In this document: positions 55,563-64,000 of the stretch, piece by piece
Position numbering within the stretch: position 1 is the first letter of the stretch
Layout of the letters: each line of letters starts with the position of its first letter
From: Valencia hispanica
Taxonomy: Eukaryota > Chordata > Actinopteri > Cyprinodontiformes > Valenciidae
DNA: 64,000 nt
Direction of reading: 5' to 3'
Assembly: GCA_963556495.2 (NCBI GenBank)
Contig: OY747704.1
Span: 9,896,501 to 9,960,500 of the forward strand
The notes under the pieces: generated by a model
Told to the model about the DNA's origin: nothing
Seen by the model: the letters and a program-made list of their open reading frames with translations, nothing else
Databases searched by the model: none
Position numbers and translations under genes: made by a program

Positions 55563-56566
55563 AGAGGTCTCAAGCCTCACCCAGTGAGCGTGAGACACAC
55601 GCATTTTCCTCTCTTCACACGCACACACGCCACACATGACATTCCTCACGCTGTAAATAACAAAACCTACACTGATAGAGCTATGAGTGATCCTTCACCG
55701 CACTCACTCTAAGCCCCGCCCACTTCGCAGCTGCTTCAGCCTTTATTGACAGCCTGGTGGGAAGAGAGCACGATGGGATTACAGCACGAGAAACACTGGG
55801 AAGACCGCAAAGACAAATGAGATCGGAAGGCTGGCAGTTGGAACTAAAATAAATGATCAGGTAATAACTTCCAATATAGTATAGGCTACTAATCGTTTAT
55901 TTATATGGAACAACTTTGTGGCATCACACCAATTTGGATTCTGCTGAAAGTTCTTGATCGGTAGCCACAGGTAGCTGTTTGTAGCAGAATGAAGCGCTGA
56001 TATTTATATTCCTCTGGAGTGTATCATTAAGTACGGCAGGAAATAGCGCTAGCAGGCTAGAACTTATAAGCATGAACACTTGTCATGACGTAGGTGAAGC
56101 TAAAATGATTAGGCTACTTGTTGCTAACTTGGACCGATGCTGGTGTTACAAACAAGACAGAATCTATGATCGCAGGGGGGCGAAATTCTGTCCACCTGAA
56201 ATATTCCTCCTCCCTCCGCTGCGTGGTTTACAGCAGCCAAAGAGTGAAATCAAGTTCTGTGATCATTAGATGTTATCATTTCAGAGATCGTTGTTGACTC
56301 TGTCCAAGTGAAATATTCATATTCATATAGTCCTATTCTGATGGCTGCTTTCAGAAAATGTAATACTCGATATTATATATTATTATTCAGAACTAACTTT
56401 TTCACACTTAAGAGTATAAAAACTATAGCTATAATTTGAACACTGACATAGTAATGTTCCCTGAAATGCAGAGGGTTATGGGGTCTTGCTTGAAAAGTTA
56501 CACAGTCAAAAATTAACAGCAGTAATATGAGTTATTCATTTAAATAAACTGGACATTTATAATAAT
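55563..56566. other. Start of composite insertion in copy B, unassigned
   Basis: The similarity to copy A ends here. The sequence contains a small CA-rich patch at about 55600-55640 and no recognisable gene. I cannot name the repeat. Confidence 0.35.
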
Positions 56567-58475
56567 AATAATAATGAACTTTATTTATAAAGCGCTTTTC
56601 ATACAAAAAAAATGCAGTTCAAATTGCTGTAGAAAATAAAAATTACCCCCACACCCCACAAGTTTAAGCACGAACACATTTATACTCCCCTCCTCCCAAT
56701 CCTATCCCCATGTGCAGACACACTCAGGAGCAACATTAAAAGGACATTAAAGTGTAACTGAACCCCATGAAAAATCATAACCCCTCCCCCAGACAACATT
56801 TGAAAAATTCTACAAAGTGGGCGGTGCCAGGAAGAACGGAGGGGTATGGCCAAGTGTGGAGGAAAAGCAGAGGGGGGGACTTGGGGGTGTGTTCTGGAGG
56901 ACAATGACAGCTCGCTTAATGTGACACTGAAACATGGACAGTGACCAAAGCAACGTTGGCAGTTTTGCGACTGATCAATCTGATCAACATTCATCTGTTT
57001 TGAACGTTAGCCTATGTTAGCATTACCACTCAGAGAAAGGACTCCTCCTGTCTCTCTCTGCCTCTGCCTCAGCAGCACCGAGCTCGGGCGGCGCTGGCTC
57101 GGCGCCCTGAACCAGCGGATCTCCTCCGTCGTCCCCGGAGATAGGAGTAGAGGGAGGCTTTATGGAGCTCAGCGGCCGCGAGCCGTATCAATTCGATCCG
57201 CTGGCTCAGGGCGCTGAGTCAGCGCTGCCCGAGGCTGGCGCTGCTGCTGAGGGAGAGAGAGACAGGAGGAGTCCAGTCTCTGAATGGTAATGCCAACATA
57301 GGCTAACGTTCAAAACAGTATGTTAGCTATGCTAACTAAGTGCTAATGTGATAATAATGGTAACCTGAAAAACGCAATCCAACTCCAAACTCGCCACGGG
57401 GCCGGTATGTCTGATAGTTTTATACCCAAATCCACGGGGCATGTCTGTGAGACCATGGCTGCTGTGACACAGTCAATGCCTGTGACGTAGAGATGTACCG
57501 CTCTCCACCAATCACAAAATTCCAATGCAGTAGCCACCGTTCAACCCTAAGGGGGCAGCACTAAGACATTTTTAGACCAAAAAGTGTAGAATTAAACAAG
57601 TTTACACCAAAATGTAGAAAAATCACCAGAAACTGAAAGACTGCATTGGTAAAGACCCATTTATACAGTTTAGAAGGAAAAAAAAAGATGTTTTGGGGTT
57701 TAGTTACTCTTTAAATTAGACAATAAGATGGACAGTGGGCCGAGTACAGATGAGCCAGGTTAAGTAAGGAACCGCCATCAAGGGAGCCATCTGCACTGGC
57801 AGCAGCAGATCAACAGCAGCAGCCGAGGCACCGAGCCAGGGTGTCCAGAGGAGAGGAGGCCAGGATCCTGACCTCCACCCAAGCACCACCTGAAGAGCAC
57901 CCAGGCAGCAACACCTGACCACCTGGTAGGTAAATTAATTAATAAAATTAACAAGATAAATACAGGACAAAGTAGTAAAACACTGATCAATAAAAGCAAG
58001 TAAAACATGAAAACCAAATAGACAGGCAGTAAATAGTAATAAATTAATTAAAAGCAAAGCTAAAAAGTTGAGTCTTGAGCCTGCTCTTAAAAACATGATC
58101 TGGGGCCCTGAGGTTTTCCAGCAGCCTGTTCCAGAGGCGAGGGCCATAATAATGGAAAGACACCTCGCCATAAGTGTGTGTCCTGACTTTAGGGATGACA
58201 AGGAGACGGCTGCCAGAGGAGTGCAGAAACCGCGAAGGTAAAAGCAGTTCTGAAAGATAAGAAGGCCCAAGACCATTAAGACACTTAAAAACCATTAAAA
58301 GAACCTTAATATCGATCCTAAAACATATGGGGAGCTAATGCAATGAATTTAAATGTAATGTGTTCCCTCCTCCATGTCTTCGTCAGGATACGTGCTGTTG
58401 AATTTTGTAGGAGTTGTAAACCTGATATGCTCTTTTTGGGGAGACCAGAAAGCAGGGTATTACAGTAATCAATTT
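56567..58475 (-). mobile_element. L2-clade LINE 3' fragment
   Basis: On minus, 58475-58335 reads [23 protein letters not shown] and 58295-58044 reads the C-terminal end (FKCLNGLGPSYLSELL, GPRLWNRLLENLR, FKSRLKTQLF). The 3' untranslated part ends in an ATT repeat at 56567, next to CTTTATTTATAAAGCGC, a common LINE end in fish. A TTAA MITE (56751-57710) interrupts the untranslated part. Confidence 0.8.
56751..57710 (+). mobile_element. TTAA-flanked MITE, copy 2
   Basis: TTAA lies at 56747-56750 and 57711-57714. The left end is AGTGTAACTGAACCCC and the right end is its imperfect inverse GGGGTTTAGTTACTCT. It matches 47217-48090 in inverted orientation. It includes a GC-rich segment with repeated CTCAGGGCGC-type sequence but encodes no transposase. 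Confidence 0.75.
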
Positions 58476-58929
58476 ATAAATGAAGGAATTGCCTGGTAAA
58501 AATATTACTTAAAAAATTACCCCCATTTTTTTCTCTTATGATAATAAGAAATAACTCAAATTATTGCTGTTAATTTTTGACCATGTAACTTTACAAATGG
58601 CATCCCATAGAGGGTTACATTTTGTTATAGCTGCTATCAAAATGTGACCATCCTGACACTGAACAGAAAAGGGTTTGAACCAAATAGCAAACTTAAAACT
58701 CTCATAGCCCATTCTCTCTTTCTGCTGTTGAAGAAAAAAACATTAACATTAATACACTGGATATTCTTTGGCAACACTCTCAATCAAGTTCCACTTATGT
58801 CACACATTCATGTACCAGCTATCAGAAGATCTGTTACATTTCAGGGGAACTTCAGATGTCAGCAAAATAAACACATGCACATTTCTATAAAGTAAACGTT
58901 TTTGTCACAATGAAGCCACCTTCATTTCA
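58476..58929. other. Unassigned AT-rich spacer between two L2 copies
   Basis: No gene, repeat or RNA was recognised. Confidence 0.4.
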
Positions 58930-59278
58930 AAAGCTTTAGCGTTATGTGAACAGTGGATGTTCAGTTACTGGGAGGATCATCCCAGTCGATGCCCCCCGTC
59001 CAACAGGGCATTGCAGCCAAGCAGGATACCAGACCAGGTATATCTTCTATGGAGAGAAAAACACTGAGAGAAAACAAAGTTAACAGTCGAAATAACAGAA
59101 TGTACTGTAATACAACTGGAGAGTCGTAGGAGAAAAGGAAGTAGCAGAGTGAAGAAAATTGGTAAGTCTGTCCTCCAGCAGTCTAAGCCTATAGCAGCAT
59201 AACTACAGAGCTAGCTCAGGATGACCTTAGCCACTCTAACTATAAGCTTTATCAAAAAGGAAAGTTTTAAGCCTGGCC

Positions 59279-62236
59279 TTAAAAGTAAACAGTGTCTGCC
59301 TCACGGACTAAAGCTGGGAGCTGGTTCCACAGGAGAGGAGCCTGATAACTAAAAGATCTGCCTCCCATTCTACTTTTAGAAATCCTAGGAATTACGAGTA
59401 AACCTGCAGTCTGAGAGCGAAGGGCTCTGTTAGGAACATATGGAACAATTAGATCTCTGATGTATGATGGAGCTTGATTATTAAGGGCTTTGTATGTAAG
59501 AAGAAGGATCTTAAATTCTATTATGGATTTAACAGGGAGCCAATGAAAGGAAGCTAAAACAGGAGAAATGTGATCTCTCTTTTTAATATTCATCAGAACT
59601 CTTGCTGCCGAATTTTGTATCAACTGAAGGCTTTTAATGGCATTTTGTTGACTTCCTGATAGTAAAGAATTACAGTAGTCCAGCCTTGAGGTAACAAATG
59701 CATGGACTAGTTTCTCAGCATCACTCCTGGACAGGATGTTTCTAATTTTAGCAATATTACGGAGGTGAAAGAAAGAAATCCTAGAAACCTGTTTATTATG
59801 GGATTTAAATGTCAAGTCTCGGTCAAAAATAACGCCGAGGTTCTTTACGTTATTACTGGGGGCCAATTGAATGCCATCCAGATGAACTGATTGACTAATC
59901 AGTTTCTGTTTAAGAACTTCTGGTCCAAAGACAGCAACTTCTGTTTTGTCAGAATTTAAAAGCAAAAAGTTTAGGGTCATCCATGTTTTTATGTCTTCCA
60001 GACATGCCTGTAATCTACCTAACTGACTGGGTTCATCAGGATTTATGGATAAATATAGTTGTGTATCATCTGCATAGCTGTGGAAATTTATCCCATGCTG
60101 TCTAATGATTCTACCCATTGGGAGCATATATATGGTGAACAGAATTGGTCCAAGCACAGAACCCTGTGGAACTCCACAAGTAACCCTTGAGAGTGAAGAA
60201 GATTTATCATTTAGATGAACAAACTGGAATCTATCAGACAAATATGATTTAAACCAGCCTAGTGCTGTTCCTTTGATCCCTGCAACATGTTCAAGCCTTT
60301 CTAAGAGAATATTATGATCGACTGTGTCAAAAGCAGCACTGAGATCTAACAAAACCAGAACAGACACAAGTCCATTATCTGAGGCCATGAGAATATCATT
60401 AGTAACCTTCACCAGTGCTGTTTCAGTGCTATGATGAGCTCTAAAACCTGACTGAAACTCTTCAAACAGCTCGTTACTGTTTAGATGCTCACAGACTTGA
60501 TTAGCAACAATCTTCTCAAGGTCTTTGGATAAGAAAGGAAGGTTAGATATTGGTCTGTAATTCACTAAGTCATCTTGATCAAGGGAAGGTTTCTTGAGTA
60601 AAGGTTTAATTACAGCTATTTTAAATTCCTGTGGTACGTATCCGTTTACTAAGGATAGATTCATCATATCCAAAATGGGGCCAGGAACCAAATGGAACAC
60701 TTCCTTAAATAATTTGGTTGGGATTGGGTCCAACATACAAGTTGAAGGTTTAGATGAGGCTAATATTTTTGATAATTCCGAAAGCTCGACTGAATCAAAA
60801 CAGCCTAAGCACAACTGAGGTTCTACAGTTCTTTCCGATACTGCCTCCTTTACTGAGGAAGAAGTAATCATGTTTGGGAGGATGCCAATGATTTTCTTTT
60901 TAATAGAATTAATTTTATTTATGAAGTATCCCATAAAATCATCACTGCTAAAAGCTGGGGGAATAGTTGGCTCAACAGAGCTATGACTCTGTGTAAGTTT
61001 GGCAACTGTACTAAAAAGAAACCTAGAATTGTTTTTATTCGCCTCTATTAATGATGAAAAATATGCTGTTCTAGCTTGTCGAAGGATCTTTTTATACAGC
61101 AGTAGACTGTTATTCCAGGTTAAATAGGAATCCTCTAGGTGTGTAGAGCGCCATATTCTCTCCAACTTCCTAGTATTCTGCTTTAAAGTACGCAGCTCTG
61201 CGTTAAACCAAGGAGTCAGCCTCCTATGGCTAGCCGCTTTCTTTTTTAAGGGGGCTACATTATCTAATGCCAAACGCAATGAGGACGTAACGCTGTGAAC
61301 CAGACCATCAATTTCTGAAGGGTTAGAGATAGAATTGCTGCCATTCACTGTGTTACCCTGAGACACTAAGGAAAGTAAGAATGGAACAGATTCTTTAAAA
61401 ATTGTTACAGCATTGTCTGATAAAGCTCTATTATAATGAAATTTTCTTTCAGATTTAAGATGGTCAGTTAAAGTAAATTCAAAAGTTATTAAGAAGTGGT
61501 CAGACAGGACCGGGTTATGTGGGTGGACTGTTATTTCCTCACATTCAATACCGTATGTCAGTACAAGGTCCAAAGTGTGTTTACCCGAGTGGGTCGATCC
61601 CTGTACTTTTTGAGTAAAGCCAATTGAGTCTAAAATAGTATTAAAGGCTGCATTTAGGCTATCACTTTCAGAATCCACATGAATATTGAAGTCCCCCACT
61701 ATAATAACCCTATCAGTAGTTAATACTAAATCAGATAAAAAATGTGAGATCTGATCCAAGAATTGAGAGTAAGGGCCTGGTGGACGATACAAAACCACAA
61801 ACAAAAATGGTCTTAATGTTTTGCAACTTGGATGAGGAAAATTAAGGGTTAGATGTTCAAAAGAACTGTAGCTCTCAATTGGTCTGGGACTAATTAGTAA
61901 ATCAGAACGGAAAATGGTTGCAACTCCTCCTCCTCGCCCAGTATTTCTAGGAATGTGAAAATTTAAATGACTGGAAGGAGTTGACTCATTTATACTGACA
62001 TAATCCTCCTGCTGCTACCAGGTTTCTGTGAGACAAAGGAAATCAATGTGATTATCACAAATCAAGTCATTTACTAACAAAGTCTTTGAGGAGAGAGATC
62101 TTATGTTTAATAAACCACATTTAATAGATTTATTTTTCTGTTCAGTCAAAGTTGTATTTATTTTTATGAGATTTCCATAATTTGCTTTTGTTGGCTTAAC
62201 TTTTAATCCATTTAATTTTGGCCGTGGGCAAGACAC
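59279..62236 (-). pseudogene. L2 ORF2: endonuclease and reverse transcriptase, one stop
   Basis: One frame covers the gene. The endonuclease begins [12 protein letters not shown] and LCLTETW, then meets a single TAG (62015-62017), and continues GRGGGVATIF, IIVGDFNIH and LSDHFLI. The polymerase shows [39 protein letters not shown] and [10 protein letters not shown], with all catalytic residues. From the TAG to 59279 over 900 codons are open. The normal C-terminal FKARLKTFLF is visible one frame over just past 59279, so a one-base change has clipped the last 15 or so residues. This is the least damaged LINE polymerase in the window. Confidence 0.9.
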
Positions 62237-62329
62237 TGTTTCTATAGGTTAATGGGTGGGTAACAGTACAGAAGCAGCAGAGAGGTGGGTTAAACTACGA
62301 CTCTGCTTCCTGGTCTGAACCCTGGGTTG

Positions 62330-62601
62330 TCAGTGTTTTGGAGGACTAATAAATTCGGCCATATTCCTAGAAAGAAGAGCTGCTCCATCCAAAGTGGGAT
62401 GGATGCCGTCTCTCCGGATCAGACCAGGTTTTCCCCAAAATGTTTCCAGTTATCAATGTAACCCACATCATTTGCAGGACACCACCTAGACAACCATTGA
62501 TGGATTGACAGCATGCGGCTAAACATGTCGTCACTGGTCCGATCAGGCAGGGGAACAGAAAAGATTACCGAGTCGGACATTGTTTTGGCAAACTTACACA
62601 C
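62330..62601 (-). pseudogene. L2 ORF1 esterase domain, C-terminal piece
   Basis: The minus strand encodes FSVPLPDRTSDDMFSRML and DNWKHFGENL, then, after a frame change near 62430, RRDGIHPTLDGAALLSRNM. The last contains the D-G-x-H catalytic pair of SGNH esterases, intact here, unlike the copy at 21783-23141. Confidence 0.75.
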
Positions 62602-62639
62602 CGAAGCAACACTAATTTTAGTGACCTCCTATTGGCGGT

Positions 62640-62886
62640 CATGGAGTCCAGACCGCATCGACACTGTCCTCCCCTCTTCCGAGCCACTGAAAAGCTTGTG
62701 GATGGACTTTATTTATGCAGGGAATGTACCTGACCGACTCCCGAAGCGCGCGGTCGTTTGTGGCAAACATTTCTCTGACGGATGTTTTATTAACTTGGGA
62801 CAATACAGCAGTGGATTCGCAGATCGTCTTAAACTTTTACCAGGATCAATACCAACCCTCCGTGAACCAGCAAATATCTGTATACA
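62640..62886 (+). pseudogene. THAP-domain second half
   Basis: The plus frame reads SEPLKSLWMDF, AVVCGKHFSDGCF and LKLLPGSIPTLREP. These supply the tryptophan, the C-x2-H zinc ligands and the proline-ending motif of THAP fingers. It ends near CAAGTAAGT, a donor-like site at about 62886. The L2 LINE ends just to its left. It may be the exon following 54976-55040, pulled apart by insertions, or a separate THAP copy. Confidence 0.6.
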
Positions 62887-63789
62887 AGTAAGTAGCCTAT
62901 ATTTCCCCAATAATGTCCTTCAGCTGTTATATACCAGTGTTTCCCAAACATGACGAATCTGCGGCGGTGCGCCACAGATTAAACTCCGACCGCCACAGAT
63001 TCAACACCAACCAAAAAAATAATAAATCAACACCGACCGTCACATACTGCGTTTCGTTTTTCTTTTTTATGCTATTCTCTGCTCTCTTTTCGTCTCTGTC
63101 ACTCACGTGTCTCTCGCACGCACACACACACATATGCCAGAAAAGGTCCTAAATAGGATAGCAATACAAGAACACACATACACACACACAGCCCCTTCCC
63201 TTAGTGCACAGCACGTCTGTCTGGATCACCTGTGGAAGACGTGCTCTACCTTTCTGGTTCCTCCTCAGGTGCCTCGCCGTCCGAATCAGATTCCGGATCA
63301 AATTGAAACACCATTACATAGTTATAGTAGCCGATAACTGAGCCATTACTGTCGTGGTGAAGCTAGAGACGTAATGAGGACGGATGGATGTGTGGATGAA
63401 TGATCAAATATTTTTTTAGGCCTGTAATTTGTAAACAGATTATTGTTCCAACACACAATATAATTAGGCCTAAACCTAATTACATTTCATACATAGGGTA
63501 ATATTGGAATTTGGGCAATTTGTGGTGCGCAAATGCATGTCTGTCAATGTTTCATCAGATGCGGACGTTAGAGACTCAATTGACAATAGAGGCGCATGGC
63601 TTGGGCCCTGTCCACCAAAACTCACTCATTCTGTGCTAATGCTAAAAGAAGGGCCTCCTAGTACTGGCTGCAATTCTACAACAAGGCTGAGCTACGGCTA
63701 ACAATCCTTTGATACAGTATTAAGGTACTTAGAGTGCGACTAAAAAGGGCCCAAACGTCGCGGGGAATTTCATGCCAGGGGCACTTGAA
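62887..63789. other. Unassigned stretch with CA repeat
   Basis: A CAGTGTTTCCCAAAC motif at 62935, like a hAT end, has no visible partner. CA-rich repeats lie at about 63116-63190. No gene is recognised in the remainder. Confidence 0.35.
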
Positions 63790-64000
63790 ACAAACAACAA
63801 ATGAATGAAGTTTCTGTTTTTCTTTCACACAGATATTGTTTCCATTTCAAGAAAAAAAATCATAGTTTTGTAGCCGCATAATAAGTATGATTTGGCTTTG
63901 TAATATTGCAGATGCCAAGGTTTATTTTAATATTGAGATGTTGAAGGAATTTATAAAATTCAAAAATGCAGTTGGCTGACTAATTACTTGTTTGACTTCT

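Larger units (their letters stand above)
58930..62601 (-). mobile_element. L2-clade LINE (second copy), 5'-truncated, nearly intact ORF2
   Basis: The element reads leftward. Its 5' end at about 62601 begins within the esterase domain of ORF1 and abuts THAP-like sequence. ORF2 fills 62236-59279 and an untranslated 3' region runs to about 58930. I could not define the target duplication. Confidence 0.75.
52942..64000 (+). mobile_element. THAP-bearing DNA element, copy B, heavily interrupted
   Basis: The element starts CCATAGACATAAA and matches copy A in inverse order. It is broken by a Tc1 element (about 52953-54250) and by a large composite insertion (about 55563-63790), then resumes to the window's end. 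The 63790-64000 block matches the reverse complement of about 18925-19145. The element continues past the window, so its right end is not seen. Confidence 0.6.

Noticed and set aside
62935..62950. CAGTGTTTCCC as the end of a hAT MITE
   Set aside because: No inverted partner or 8-bp duplication could be found downstream, so an element could not be delimited.

Overview
This window looks like teleost fish nuclear DNA that is almost entirely transposable elements nested inside one another. I infer this from the mix of families: Tc1-like transposons, an RTE-clade LINE with a GGATGGAT tail, L2-clade and L1-clade LINEs, a Ty3/gypsy element, a BED-finger hAT transposon, THAP-bearing DNA elements and a tRNA-His-primed gamma/epsilon-type endogenous retrovirus (ERV). 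I see no intact single-copy host gene, no tRNA or rRNA gene and nothing prokaryotic. The exact fish group cannot be told from the sequence.

Region 1 (1-14010) is a Ty3/gypsy pol gene, broken twice. At 93/10515 a poly-A retrotransposon tail entered with a 15-bp target duplication, and an 8.3-kb provirus (2088-10391, 5-bp duplication, 379-bp LTRs about 2.4% apart) then entered that tail. At about 10940-12420 a second, uncharacterised insert interrupts the gypsy gene. Integrase and a 3' LTR close the element.

Region 2 (14010-18270) holds the remains of a multi-exon gene of a multicopy fish family, then AT-rich DNA with a TATA-bearing segment.

Region 3 (18270-26100) is an inverted copy (copy A) of a large THAP-bearing DNA element. 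Inside it are a complete-ended Tc1 transposon and an L2 LINE with both ORFs.

Region 4 (27395-42500) is a three-layer nest: an RTE LINE (12-bp duplication) holding a hAT transposon (8-bp duplication), which holds a long LTR element with almost no coding capacity (28725-37358). That LTR element is flanked by a 460-bp duplication of hAT sequence.

Region 5 (43035-52846) contains two L1-clade LINEs arranged tail to tail. One has lost its reverse transcriptase. The other is full length (14-bp duplication) and carries a TTAA-flanked MITE and a Tc1 fragment.

Region 6 (52942-64000) is the second, forward copy (copy B) of the THAP element. It contains a Tc1 transposon with an open 341-codon transposase frame, an L2 fragment with a second TTAA MITE, a nearly intact L2 ORF2 and a second THAP-domain segment.

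The genes here do not form a pathway. Each belongs to its own mobile element, and the main biology is the order of insertion, the few frames that stay open among broken neighbours, and pairs of inverted homologous segments that could recombine.
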